Shown piece by piece: positions 25,899 through 39,093 of a DNA stretch of 64,000 bases (position 1 is the first letter of the stretch; the number at the start of each line of letters is the position of its first letter). The position numbers were made by a program, and so were the translations under genes. Origin of the DNA: Odontesthes bonariensis (lineage: Eukaryota; Chordata; Actinopteri; Atheriniformes; Atherinopsidae); contig NC_134510.1 in NCBI RefSeq assembly GCF_027942865.1, positions 15,962,743 through 16,026,742 of the forward strand, written 5' to 3'. Below the pieces are notes generated by a model that made no database searches, was not told the DNA's origin, and saw only the letters and a list, made by a program, of their open reading frames with translations.

Positions 25899-27798
25899 AT
25901 ACCTGCCTTTAAACATCACCCACAGTGAACACATAAAAAGCAAATTCTTGAAGGTTGAATGTCATTTCTCAATTTACAAGTGTGTATTCATTTATCTGCA
26001 GATAAAATGCTATTTCATCCATCCTCTACCCTTTTAGCCTCCTCTTGCTTTTCTTCTGCCTTTCCCTGTTTCTTTTCTCTCCCTGGTTATATCTTTAGTC
26101 ACGGTGACAAATTCACATTCATTCCAAATCACATTTACATTCATTTAGAGAAAGTGGAGTGATATAAACAAAAGGATATTAACACAGTAAAACTTATTTC
26201 AAGACATATAAATGTTCCACATGTTTTTTATGCTTAAAGATTCCCATATAGTCTGAAGTGCAGACCTTTCATGACAAGAGTATTTGACTACATCCAGCAT
26301 TTTTTATCTTTTCAGTACTCCACTTTTTCTCAGGGGAGCTGGGTAATTTGATTTACCCTGTCTTCTGTAAAATAGTGACTCTTCATGATGGGGATAATTC
26401 CACAAGCTAGCTGTAAAACTGTTTTGAGTGAAGAAAAAAGACTGAGACGATAAATTTTTCTTGGTGCAAAGCACATATGGTGAAAAAGTTGTTATCTCCC
26501 CAAACCAAATGGAGGCTGCATAGCATGAAGGTGGCTGGGAATTGAGTTGCTAGCTTCGTCTTGTAAAAAACAATTATAGCCTAATAACTTTGATTTAACA
26601 CCTTATAACAAAGCATGAATCAGCCAATTCAACGTAGGACAAAGCTGCAGGCTACTATTTGTTCAGCAATTTGTTTTCTTCCATTGACAGATTACTGCGC
26701 AATAAAACTCAATTCATTACAAGTCTGTTTTCAGTAAAGTAAAAGGATGGCAAAAGTTAAGTTAAGACTTGACAGAGCATGCAGGAGGGACTCAGAGACT
26801 ATCATCCCAAGGCGACTGAAGAGACTGCTGTTAACCACTGTTGATGAAGTTGGTGTACCACTGTAGGCCATGTGTGTTTCTTAAGCCACAATCCAAATTT
26901 GGTTCAGAAGAACCCACAGAGCACGCACATGCATACTCCCACACAAACACACACTCACGCACCACCTGTTGATAATTTGAATATTCCAGTAAGTTCTTCT
27001 GTGAGATGGCAATTAGTCATTTCCGAAGGAGATGGGTGATATCCACGTATCCCCTGGCCATTCAATTGCATTTCCCACAGTGAATTCCAAAATGTGTGAT
27101 TATAAACCACATATGTGCTAAAAAAATAGAACTGCCATTGGTACATTATTGTATTTACAATTACTATTGTACAGTATTTACAATAATGTAGGATGCATGG
27201 TATTTCCTGGTTTGAAGCACAGAGCCAATTAATTTCCACGATGAAGGACAGGAGAAGCTACTGCCAAAAAATGTATCCAAGTACAACAAACCTGTCCATA
27301 CTGCTCGCATCCAACAGCAGTCCCTCCGCACCCCCAAATCTGTGCTGCATTAGCTCTTCCCAACAGTCGATGTTGCATGTCTGTTTATGACTAGAGAGGA
27401 CTGTCCTCTGACCTGCGTGAGAGTTCCTCCGAGGACGACAAGGTCTGCTGATTAAAAAAGTACTGTGTGCCAAGGTGTCATAAACACTTAAATTGGACTT
27501 CAATCAACGTAATCAAAGTATTCATCATCCTGCCTCTGAGGCTGATACATCAGGACTCATGTCATTTTTGGGATTGTGCAGAAATCATTTTAGGCTCCAA
27601 CTGAGAGTTTGATACACATAGCCATGATATGGATCTGAAATCCCATAATTAGAAATCTGTATGAAGAATTATGTAGAAATGGTAACAAAAATCCCCACAA
27701 GAAAGAAACCAGCCTGTCCTTGAACTTGTATAGGCTGCTGTCACGACTGCAATGGGCTCAGTATAGTATGATTCTTCCCTGTCTGCACTTGTGTAAAT
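25899..27798. other. intergenic DNA, no gene recognised
   Basis: No coding exon or clear repeat. A partly palindromic AT-rich patch lies at about 27142-27192 (TACATTATTGTA occurs there, and its complement a few tens of bases later). The open frames are short. Confidence 0.5.
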
Positions 27799-29560
27799 AA
27801 TCAAATCAAATCAAATCAAATTTATTTGTATAGCACATTTCATGTACAAAACCATTCAAAGTGCTTTACATAAAATAAAAGCATTGCAGCAGGGAGTGGA
27901 AGAAGCATTAAAAATACATAAAAGAATATAAAGAGAAACAAATAAAATAATTTAAATGAATTTAAAAACAAGCAACAGTCCAGATAAATTCCATCCATCC
28001 ATTTTCTATACCGCTGAATCTGTCGGTCAGCTTGTGGGGGGGCTGGAGCCTATCCCAGCGGTCAATGGGTGAGAGGCAGGGTACACCCTGGACAGGCCGC
28101 CAGTCCATCACAGGGCCACACAGAGACAAACGAGACAAACAACCATACACACTCACACTCACTCCTAAGGACAATTTTAGAGACACCAATTAACCTAACA
28201 TGCATGTTTTTGGACAGTGGGAGGAAGCCAGAGTACCTGTAGAGAACCCACACATACACAGGGAGAACATGCAAACTCCACAAAGAAAGGCCCCAGCTGG
28301 GAGTTGAACCTGGAACCTTCTTGCTGTGAGGCAACGGTGCTAACCACCACACCACCGTGCAGCCGCTCCAGATAAATTAAAAATGAAAAAAATTAAAAGA
28401 TATCGTGCAGATAAATAAATGTTTTTAACCTGGATTTAAAAATGTCTCCATTAGGTGAAAGTTTAATCTGCACTGGCAGTTTGTTCCACTTGTTTGCAGC
28501 ATAACAGCTAAATGCTGCTTCTCCATGTTTAGTCTGGACTCTGGACTGGACCAGCTGACCTGAGTCCTTGGATCTAAGAGCTCTGCTGGGTTTATATTCT
28601 CTGAACATATCACAGATGTATTTTGGGCCTAAACCGTTCTGGGATTTGTAAACCATCAGCAGGCTTTTAAAATCTATTCTGTGACTGACTGGAAGCCAGT
28701 GTAAAGATTTTAAAACTGGTGTGATGTGTTCAGATTTCTTAGTCCGGGTTAAAACTCTAGCAGCAGCGTTCTGGATGAGCTGCAGATGTTTAATGCTCTT
28801 TTTGGGAAGTCCAGTTAAAAGAGCATTACAGTAATGGAGTCTACTGGAGATGAATGCATGGATGAGTTTCTCCTGGTCTTTTTGGGAGAGGAAACCTTTA
28901 ATTCTGTTGATGTTTCTGAGATGGTAAAAAGCTGCCTTGGTGCCAGCTTTGATATGGCTGCTGAAAGTCAGATCTGAGTCTATCAACACTCCGAGGGTAC
29001 GAACTTGGTCAGTGATTGTAAGGTCCCGAGTCTCAACATATTTACCAACGCTGACCCTCTTCTCTTTGCTACCAAACAGAATGATCTCAGTTTTGTCTTC
29101 ATTTAATTGTAGAAAATTCTCTCTCATCCAGGTGTTTACTTCCTCCAGACACTGACACAGTACGTCTGCTGGGCTGCAGTCGTCCGGTGACAGAGACACA
29201 TAAAGTTGTGTATCGTCTGCATAACTGTGATAATTGATGTTAAAGTTCTGCAATATCTGACCCAAAGGGAGCATATACAAGTTAAACAGAAGAGGTCCAA
29301 GAATTGACCCCTACGGGACTCCACAAGTCGTGGCCACTCGCTCAGATTCATAGCTGCCAATTGTAACAAAATAACTCCGGCCTTCTAAGTAGGACCTGAA
29401 CCAGTTAAGGACCGCTCCAGAAAGTCCAACCCAGTTTTCCAGCCTGTGCAACAGGATTCTGTGATCTACAGTATCAAACGCAGCGCTGAGATCCAACAGA
29501 ACCAGGACTGAAACATTACCAGAATCAGTAGTCAACCTGATGTAGTTTAACACTATACAA
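27799..29560 (-). mobile_element. L2/CR1-like LINE, 5'-truncated, with nested SINE
   Basis: On the minus strand this encodes the RT and C-terminal region of a non-LTR retrotransposon. The first part (about 29325-29560) has SVLVLLDLSAAFDTVDHRIL. A single in-frame TAG (29305-29307), where the family has the Q of GVPQGS, breaks the frame. It then runs open for 295 codons (28393-29280) through the YADD catalytic box, an NAAARVLTRT block and LHWLPVSHRIDFKSLLMVYK. The 3' UTR runs left to a (TTTGA)n tail at about 27799-27821, preceded by the tract TATTTGTATAGCACATTTCA seen on the plus strand. It lacks the endonuclease part. The 3' UTR is split by the SINE at 27991-28366. Confidence 0.85.
27991..28366 (-). 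mobile_element. full-length tRNA-derived SINE with 12-bp target-site duplication
   Basis: A 376-bp insertion lies between two copies of TCCAGATAAATT (27979-27990 and 28367-28378), so the target-site duplication is perfect over 12 bp. Read on the minus strand it opens GCGGCTGCACGG. It carries an A-box-like GTGGTGTGGTGGTTAGC and a B-box-like GGTTCAACTCC within the first 70 bp, which is a tRNA-like RNA polymerase III promoter. A 3' body follows, ending GGATAGGCTCCAGCCC and AATGGATGGATGG. A (GATG)n tail is what fish RTE/Rex3 LINEs carry, so RTE machinery may have mobilised it (inference). Confidence 0.85.
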
Positions 29561-31025
29561 ATACACAAGTGAATACAACAGTTATTTTTGATAAATGGAT
29601 TCACTCTCATCCTACTTGTTGACAAATGTTAATAATATTAATAATTCATCCAGCTATCCATCTATCTATCCAGGTCTTTTCAGCTTCTGATCTTTTTTTT
29701 TAACCTCGTTATAGATGCAGTCTTGTATGCTTCCAGAATTTACAGGTATTTACTTAAATTAATTCTGTGTAAGTGGCAGCAACACTATCCCAAAGCATGA
29801 TTGATCCATTATCGTGCTGTGCAGCTGCAAAGTTGTTCTATTTATAAAATCTTACAAAGATTGGCTTAGATTGTTTGTAAAGCTTTGAAAAGTCCATCAC
29901 CTTACCTGTCCTGACTTTGAAGAGGCCATAGCACCAAAAATAGCTCCAATCTCACTAAGCAACTTTCTTACGGTGCTTTGCTTTAGTTGCAAAAAATAAT
30001 GGTTCATCTGTTAAAGATATTCTGACCAAATATCTGCATGCCACTGTAGTTGCAATTTAGTGGCTGCGAGTGAATAAGAAAACTGTGAATTTAGTGAATT
30101 CAGCGTTAAGTTATCTTCAAAGATGAAATAGTCAATTTTTGTGTATATATATTTGATAGCAGATACAGGTTGGTGCATTGCACTTTCCATCATTAACCTT
30201 GCATAACAAAATAACTGCCCCGTGTCACAAGCTCACTGGCATAATTAGCCTACTGTGGCTTTTATATGAGGACTATTATCACTGGCTATAAACAGCCACT
30301 GTAGTTAGTCGCCCTTCTCTGTTGGTCAGATGCAGGATCAGTCATGTTTTACTGGCCTCATGTGTTTCACATGCTTCAAACACGTGTGCTGTCCAGCTCC
30401 ACACAAGTTCACTCTGGGTAAATACTATGAGTGTATTTCACATCCACTCAGGGATCAAATACAGGAGGACATAAAAGAGTTGAGCAACGATTTGAAACAG
30501 TGCCGAATTCTGGAAAACATTACAGTTTTACCTCATCATAGCTGTAATGATTCAAAATTTTGATGCTGACACATTATTTGCTTTCCTTCAGAATGATCCA
30601 ATTCTTTGTATATTTAGAGGTTTCATTTCACTTTCAAAATCGTGTAGCTCGTATTAATTTATCTTTGTTTTGTTACAGTAAAATAAATCTTCTTAGATGA
30701 TGCCATTACACAGTTTTTAACACCCCAAAATATAAAACCAAAGAAGCACTGTACAGTATGCCATTAAATACTGCTATTTATGATACATTAAAGTCATACA
30801 GTTTATTAGAGATTTTAATGTATTTATGAAATTGAGTAATTCAGCCTCTCTGATGTGTTATCATAATGTACTTTTATTGTACATAGGCTATTGTAATGTG
30901 CCATTCCTTAGGACACATCGGCAATAACCTTTGTACCAACAAAACCATGCTATTAAATCAATTCAAGTATAATACCAAAAAATGATAAGATTAGAAATGC
31001 ATTCAACAATGGTGACATTCAGAAA
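29561..31025. other. intergenic DNA, possible eroded Tc1-like fragment
   Basis: Around 29770-29810 the tract GGCAGCAACACTATCCCAAAGCATGATTGATCC resembles the anti-sense of fish Tc1 transposases, but I cannot define ends. A TCCA/TCTA-rich patch lies at 29650-29673. Nothing else recognised. Confidence 0.35.
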
Positions 31026-31067
31026 CACATTACCCTCCCTTTTATGTTTAAAAGGGAGGGTAATGTG
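31026..31067. repeat. perfect 19-bp hairpin with 4-nt loop
   Basis: The left arm at 31026-31044 (CACATTACCCTCCCTTTTA) is the exact reverse complement of the right arm at 31049-31067, with the loop TGTT between them. It is too short for a typical pre-miRNA and shows no terminator context, so its role is unknown. Confidence 0.85.
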
Positions 31068-34000
31068 CCGCTGCAGTTCAGTTGGTTTTACCCTGCGTGC
31101 AGCACACATGTAGTGTCCCAAGCTAAACACTCACATTCTGGTCATTAGCAAGAATAAGCTTTGGCTTTAATTATAAAAAACGCCAGCCCCTGAATCCAGC
31201 TGTTTTATGGGTCCTGCGTATTTTTATATGACTGGTTTTCTAACATGAAATGGATTGCTTGTGTGCATATGATCAACTAAGTTTTTTTAGCACCTGGCCC
31301 CTAAAAGGTGAGATTCTTTTTCTTTGGTTGGTTACTATAGTATGTGACCAACATCAACAATAACAATGTCAAATTACATAGAAAAACTCTGCATACTGCA
31401 ACATTTTTAACCACATTAGTATTGTGGCTTTAGGGATTCACAATGAACGAACTGAACCTGCTTTTAAATATATATAGGGAGGCAATAGGCAGGCAATTTA
31501 ATTCATGTGTGCCTGGTGCCAGTGTGTAATCTTTTCCGTCTTGCTATTTCTTTAAAGCTGCAATGCAGGATCTATACTCAAAGAAAGAAAATTAAATATT
31601 GTGATACCACACAGTCGAAAAACTCCCTCCAAAGACATACCTCGAAAACCTGTGCACAGGTAGCACTCCAGTCTGCTGGTAGAGTAGCGACCATTGTGTT
31701 AACACTGAGAACCGTGGTTAATACAGAATTTGAATGTAGCACAATGTAGCTACATATCTGTGCTAGTTGTAATGGTAGGAAATCTTTACAAATCAAAATA
31801 TTTTCTGTCCAGCAGAAACACAGCAACCATGGTGTCAGTTCTTGGCCCTGTGATTGGAATTGTGGGTGAAAAAAAACGACCCTTATGTTGATTCTGGTTT
31901 GACCTCTTTCTTTATCCAAACATTTCATTAGTTGTCATCTTTTCTGGTACAATATTCACCTTCTTGTTAGCTGCAGCTCTTTCTCTGCCATTACTGTACT
32001 ATCTGGTAGCTGCTCTCACTTTCTGTCCTGGAAGAGATCTGTAGACTTAGTTGACGTTATGAAAAGTGAATTGCAGTCTTTTTTTTTTTAGCGCATATTT
32101 ATTGCTAGCTGTTGGAGAGAACATCACTAAATCTCACAAAACGTGAAGCTACAGTGGATCAACATTGTATTTTTAATTATTTTGCTGTTACCTCTCTTAT
32201 TGCTCAGTAGTTTTTGCCATCCCTTATTAGTTTAGCTTTTTGTTATTTTACAATTACTTTTGTGTTTCCTGTTTCCCTATTGGGGAAACATGCTAATAAC
32301 TATGTCAACACCGTTACCGCTAGCATCTTGATGTTAGTGTTTATTACCGTTGTGTGGCCACTGACATGATTAAAGGCCCTCAGATTTGCTCAGATGTCTT
32401 GTGCATTCTCTTTGTATTAGGCTGAAACTGTCTGGATAACTGGTCTTGGCTCAGTGTGGAGCAGTTAGTTTCTGTGTACCCATTTATAAATACAATTTTG
32501 TCTTTGTAATTCCTTTACAACACGAACAAACTGAACGAACTCAAAACACCAAAAGTAGTAACAGGAGCCATGCTCCAAAAGTACACATTAGAGAAAAAAA
32601 CCATCACTTTAGTGACTTAATGTTTAGAACATCTGAGAAGATATTTGTTGACTGTTGAAACCGCACTATCTCAACAGTTCCTGAAATAAACAAGCCAACA
32701 TTAGCCACTGGTAACTCTGGCCGAACAGATGTGGCCAGCATTGAGCTTTACAGGAAAAAGGAAAGAGTTCTGATTTTCTTTTCCGTAGATGGAAAAAAAA
32801 AATGATCGTTATTTTTTCTTTATGAAAAGCAAAAATTTCCTGCAATTTTTCCTGCAAAGCGGTTCACTTGGGTTTTTCTGCTTTGGTGAGAAATGAAGGG
32901 GTAAATTGTACTCTCACACATGTTTTAATTCAAGCTCTTTCCATTATAACCCCTTGGTTTGAGAGGAAATCGTTCAGTAGAAAAATAAAGCTCAGGCCAT
33001 CTGCCTTCTTTCAGCTCTCTATAGTGAGTTATGTTGGAAGTTTCTCGGAGGCTGTTGCTGAATAATGTGCTCTGGAAAAAGTCAACATAGAGATTTACAG
33101 TATTTGAATGATAAACTAGATTGTCCAGAGAGATGCAGCTTTAGAAACGTTCCATAGTGATTACAGCGCTCTGTATCTCTCACACATATCCCCACCCACT
33201 CTCACACAGGCTCTCTTTGAGGGGGATGCCTGACACGGGTCCCTGCCGAGCTGAGTGATCACAGGACAAAAGTTGAGGGCAGAAGGTCCACCTGCTACAA
33301 AGAAGGAGCATAAAGGATTTTATCAGGGAGAAAAAGGAAAGACTCCCCATGCAGATTAATAAAATAACCCCAATGTTCCTCTATACACAAACCCTCCTAT
33401 TCCCTCACTAGAAATAGCACACACACACACACACATAGAATACCTATGGTCTCCCCCACTTGTTACCTGGCAACAACTGATGAGAAAAAAAGCCAGTGGT
33501 GCCCCGATGATTAAAATTTCCTGGGTAGCACTGTTTGAACCCCAGTATGCTGTCATTGTCTATTCTCAGCTTCATATAAAACCCAACACTGGGTAACAAG
33601 AGAGCAAAGAGAATATATAAACTTTCTCACTCTTGTCAACTTTTCCTCCAATTTTATTAGAATGCCACCCTCCCCACCCCTACCAACCCCCAGACCGCTC
33701 AGGATTTTCTTCAACCTCCCTCCCTTCCTTCTGTCATGGGTATCACTTTGGCTAATCACCAGACAGTCACGTTTTTCAAAGGGAAGTTAAAAAGAAGCGG
33801 AAATACATCAGTTGAGGTCGTGTTGATGGTCAGACGGCAGAGAGCCGTCCTTCTAACAGCCCTTCGCTCAGTTTGTTTAAAGTGTGACTGTCAAGGAGGA
33901 GAGTGGAGACACCATTTTTGATCGAATGTGTAATTAATGCCACACTCATGGTCGAATTAGTCAGGCCTGCTGTTGGGAAATCTTACTGAGGTCAATTCCA

Positions 34001-37000
34001 CATGAAGCACAAACCTTTCACTCCATCCACGAAGAGCAAGTGTTTCAACACAGTAACGACATAAGTTGTGCATGTTGTACATGAGTTTTCAGTCCTTATA
34101 CTTAGATAAGCTAACACCATGCTGCCTGCAGCTTTTAACTCAGCAGATCCATTAGAGGTATCAAACATTTCAACTAACTCCTGGAAAGGAAGCTAATGTA
34201 TTTGCATATGTTTTTTTAAGGGTGTTTTGCAATTTAATTTTATCAAAAGGAAATAAAGTTTAAAATGGATGAACAGTGATCATTTTCCCATCACACACAC
34301 GCAGACACACTCACATGTTCACATCTTCTCTTTTGACCTTCTCTATTCAAAACTCTGACCCGCTTTTCCTCTGTGTATACAGCTGACAGCTCTTGCTCAC
34401 AGTGATTATCTGTCCTTGACTACCTTCTCAATCCCTCATTCTATGAAGTGATCCCCTCGATCACCCCAGCATGCGCACACACACGTTTGCACATATACAT
34501 GTTTAAGAAAAGGTTCCTCCTCCTTCCGTCCCATAACTTACGCATTATCTGATCTATGTTTATTTTAGTTTAATCCTCCCTGTCCTTGTGTATGATAGTA
34601 TTTTAAATATCTTATTTACTAGCTGCTCCAGAGCCTGGATTTTTAAATGTGTGTGTGCTTTCTATTTTCATAACATTGTACCAGCTCTACTGTCCTGTAG
34701 CACTGTTTCACTCTGCTTGCCTCATGCTGAGAGAATGTGTGGGGATAGCTACCAGGATATTTGCAGCTTTAATAGATGCACTGTCAGAAAAACCTGCTTA
34801 TAATGCCACAGACTGCTATGTTTTGACAGACCCCAGTGAGGAACGTGCGCTATCAATTGCTGTCCAAGCTGAGCCCGGCCTAATTCATAAGCTGATGACA
34901 GCACAGTGGATCAACATTGTCACTGTCATCTGAGAATTTTATGAGTCATGAGCCCAGGATTGAACAGTCTGGAGATCAGAGGCGTGAGCTTTGCTGTGTC
35001 TTGATGTGTTCATTGCTCTGATGCAGTGGAGGATTAAGAGAATGGTTTTCTTGATAAGGTTAATAGATTTTTGCAATGTCACATATATCAAAGCAGATAT
35101 CTGCGTTACTGCGTGATAGACCTATTTGTAGCTGACGCTGAAGAGTGGTTAGCTTGTTACCTACAGCCTATTATTAACAAGGGGAGGAATAAAAACAAAG
35201 TTGTGGATAAAATAATCTCTGTGCTCGGCACCAACAGAAACTTAATGAATGACTGACAGCTGAACGTGTCATGGAACATGAAAGAGCAGGAGGTTGGGGA
35301 CCCAAAGGCTGGAACTATCAGGAAGAGAGGTGAGGACTGGCAAAAGAAGGTAAACAATACGTTTATTTAAACTAAAAGCACTGCGAGAGCAGGACAAACA
35401 TAAAACTAGACCTGATGAGAGCTGCCCAGAGTATCTACAGAGCAACAACTATCTGGCAATGAACACTGAAGCAAGAACAGAGGTGTGACCAGAATGGCAT
35501 GTGTGGACCGTGGGCAGTTAGCTCATCTGGGGGGGGGCAGAAAACAATACCTGAAAAAATTTGGTGGAAAACCACTACTACAACTTCAAGCATAATGATA
35601 ATAATAATAAAAATTAAAAAAAATAATAGTAATAATTCAATTCAGTAATGAAAATATGGTCACACTGGCATAAATCATGACCGTCAATTTTGTTAACAGT
35701 GTGGAATTTTTTTATGAAGCCTCGCATGACAGGCTGAGCGAACAGCGCGATCTCCACACAGGGAGCGCAGATTTGCACCTGTCTGTGTCCTACTATCAGT
35801 ATTTGACAACCTCTAGCAATGGAAATGCGCTTCAAATGCCCCGGAGTTCTCCTTTAAGGTTACGGAGAGGGGGAAACGCGATAGCAAAAAAATAAATAAA
35901 GCTATAAACTTTGCAGATATATGCTTTTTTAAAATCACCACCTGCATTTAACAAGACACAAACAGAGATAATGAATTGTGGCCTTTTTTCTGGCCAGTTT
36001 TCTTTGGATGGACAGGGCATTTCTCAGGGGGGCAGGACTTGTTCCTGGGGGGGCAGCAGGATGAAACACATTGAACACTTCCCTTAGACACTGGTGTCTT
36101 GATTGTTGCATGGAAAAGTAGTCCTGGTTTAAGCAACTGCATGAAATTGAACATTTCTTCAAAGATTACATCTACCACTCTATCTCAATAGCTGATTGAT
36201 GCATTTCAAATTTGAACAGGAAACCAGTCCTGAAAGTAACCCCATGCAATGCAGTTTTGTTCTTCATGAGCAAACAGGAGTTGAAATATACACTGAGGTA
36301 CAAACATTTCCACTGTACATGAAACAATCTGATGGCACTGTGCGTGTGTATTAATGCACTGTTTTTTGCACCAATTACTCGGGATTTGATCTTCAGGAGG
36401 AGATTAAGTCTTATTTTATTAATGTTGACACATAGACTTTAAAAGAACTGTAAGTGTTGGACATCTACATTTTCTTGCCTGGAGAACATGGGATAGTTTG
36501 GCTGTGATGACAAGCTTGCTCACTTTCAAGGTGATTCAGATGCTATTGCACCCAGACAAGCCAAACGCACAGTTTCCGATTATCTTCCCATTTAGAACTA
36601 CGCACCTTTAAGAGACTTCAACTCACCTTGTATCAGTAAAAAGAAAAGCTGGTAACACCTTGTCACAAGCATTACACCTGATATCGCATCCATGAAAAAA
36701 ACGTATGCAAGCTTAAGGTGGTCATTAGTTTGTAAAAAGAAAAGTGTAACAAGGCAGTTTTCAAGATTATTATTTTGATATGTGCACAAGTGCAGATTTG
36801 GCGGGCTTGTACATAAAAGTTGGGGGTCTTCCAGGATGAGAAGGTTGGGAACCACTGGTCTTGTGATGATGCAAATAGGCAACTCTACAGTAACTCCAAA
36901 GAGTTCCCCCTTAAATTTCAAAATGTCACTTTTGAGAGAAAGAACAAAAGAATTGTTGATTCTGGTATTTTTACAACAAGGACAACATGTAAAAGGCCCT

Positions 37001-38964
37001 AATCTCAAGACGGAAGGTACAGTGAAGACCCTCATAAGATTTTAAACAATTGACTCCCCAATTTTAAGCCTAAGTTCTGACTGTAAGAGTAGAGGGATGC
37101 TGTTGTAAGACTATGGGTAGAAACTCTCATACCTTATGCTCCCTGAGAGCAAGGCCTAAATTAGATGAAGGCTAAAATAGGAGGAGACATGTTTTTTTCT
37201 TTTTCATTAACAAAAAAACTTGTAGTGTGCATCCATCCTTGGTCGGCTGGGTTTATGCACCTGCCAGACTTCATTTACAGGTGTCGACTGATTCTCTCAC
37301 TGGATGGTCACAGGGACTGACCAAGTGACCTTAACCTTCCCCACCCCGGTGCCACATACACACTTCCACACACACCCAAACACAGACACGCTCCTACCCC
37401 CAGGGGTTGGCGGAGCTTGTTCAGACTGGGACACAAAGACGACCATTATTCCTCTATATCCCTTACACCAAACTGAGACTAAGGAGAGGGAGGAGGCAGG
37501 TTCCATCATTTTTCATAACCTTTCATCAAAATATTTTGAAATTTTTCCACATTCTTAGCAAAAACCTTGTCAACGATACACAAGTCTACATGCGATATAA
37601 CATTTCAAAGTGTGAAACAGTCCCTTAGAGGCCTCATGGTGCTGTTGTTTAAAGACAGCTCTATTTGAAATGACTTGGCATTTTAACTGTGTGTATTTAA
37701 GTCACATAATGCTTCACTTAATTTCCTTGGCAAAGTTTGGATTAAGGGGTCTGCCTTTGCGGAGGTGAAAGGGTTTAAAACAATGCATCAATCTCTGTTA
37801 TGTCTCACGGTCCTGGTCCTGAGTTAGTACAGGGCAAACATGGAAGTATTCCCATAAAGAAAAAAACCCACAGTGTGTTTGCATTGCTTTCCTCAGTACG
37901 GTGACTGATGGACGACCAGAAGCCACAGTGAGGAAAAGCGCTGAAGTCGTGCATACTGTTCCCCCTAAACATCAACACTCCAGTTAGACAAATGAGGCTT
38001 CAGCCCCCCTCTTCACTGCTCTGCTATGGGCTCCAGAGACTGCAGCTCACTAAACCTCAGGATAAATCATAAAGTTTCTTCATGCAAGAGAATTTATCAC
38101 CACAATGTCTCTACCTGTATGTTAATCTGCTTCAGCATACTGAGCAATGAGTGACAACCTTTATATTTTCCTGATGTGAAATACTTTCAGGGGTAATATG
38201 TCCCAAATATTATTCTTTTTAAACAGCATTGAATTTGGGCTCATCAGAGAAAGGTCAAGTGCTGAAGTTCACCATACAGTAACATACTGATAGCCCTGCT
38301 TCTCTGTCCTACACATTGTACCTCAACCTTTCATGGAACTAACTCCCTCTAGAGGTAATATCATGAGATGCTGCAGCTTCTGTTGTGGATTCTGCCCTGT
38401 ACAACAATCCATCCCTGCCATTAAAAATAAAAAAAAGACAAAACATTTTGCATGCGAAAGGATTTAACTTGTGTTGCACCACCATCATCTGAGGCATCCT
38501 TTAGGCTGCATAAAATGATACTCTGGTACACAAGTGCATCTCTAACTACATTTTGAAGAACGGTCTAGAACAAAACTGAAGATACTAAAAAGCTACACTG
38601 CAGACTTACACTAGGACTGCTGTGAGTTTAAAACGTCACCTCTGTCTGAAGAGCATAGATCTGCTGACCTCAAATTACATTTTGACTGATTCCTGCTGTC
38701 ACTGTGGAGCTCTTTGTCTGTTTCAGCACTGATGTAACTCCAGTACCAGATAGTGTTTGACCAAAGAAAAAACACCTGCAGGAACATTCTCAACTGTTAT
38801 GTTATTGCGTCCTTTTGGAGGGCAGGGAGACACATGGAAAATTAACTTGTGAAAAAAATGTAATTATATCCCTGATTTTAAAGTGCCATTAAAAGAACAA
38901 ATCCAAAGAGAAATCTCAAAGAAGCACGATACATGTATGAGCCTTTGCTGAAATAACTTCAGTA
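31068..38964. other. intergenic DNA immediately upstream of rspo3, no gene recognised
   Basis: Mostly AT-rich, with a CA tract (about 33418-33437), an ATA/TAA-rich patch (about 35593-35640) and a MITE-like terminus (GGAGTTCTCCTTTAA, about 35843-35857) whose partner end was not found. The tract GGTTGGGAACCACTGG (about 36844-36859) is common in fish repeats. A 145-codon frame on the minus strand (36598-37035) has no recognised domain. Long-range rspo3 regulatory elements may lie here, but this needs alignment to see. Confidence 0.45.
33418..33437. repeat. (CA)n microsatellite
   Basis: About ten uninterrupted CA units. Confidence 0.85.
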
Positions 38965-39007
38965 TGTCTCTCTGTCTCTGTCTCTGTCTCTGTCTCTGTC
39001 TCTGTCT

Positions 39008-39040
<33 letters not shown>

Positions 39041-39073
39041 GCTCTCTCTCTCTCTCGCTCTCTCTCTCTCTCT
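38965..39073. repeat. (CTCTGT)n / (CT)n tract upstream of rspo3
   Basis: About 109 bp of pure polypyrimidine-like repeat on the plus strand. It starts as a TCTCTG hexamer array and becomes (CT)n with three CTCG interruptions. It lies just upstream of the likely rspo3 start site and ends only about 20 bp before a TATA-like sequence. Such GA/CT mirror tracts can form non-B DNA; a promoter role here is inference. Confidence 0.85.
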
Positions 39074-39093
39074 GACGCGGGGGGCATGCCCTC

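Noticed and set aside
31551-31570. TTTAAAGCTGCAATGCAGGA, resembling the left end of another TTAA-type MITE
   Set aside because: No matching inverted end with TTAA was found downstream.
35843-35857. GGAGTTCTCCTTTAA, resembling a MITE right end
   Set aside because: No partner terminus on the left side; cannot define an element.
36598-37035. 145-codon open frame on the minus strand
   Set aside because: Hydrophobic, compositionally random and overlapping a tract common in fish repeats; no similarity recognised.
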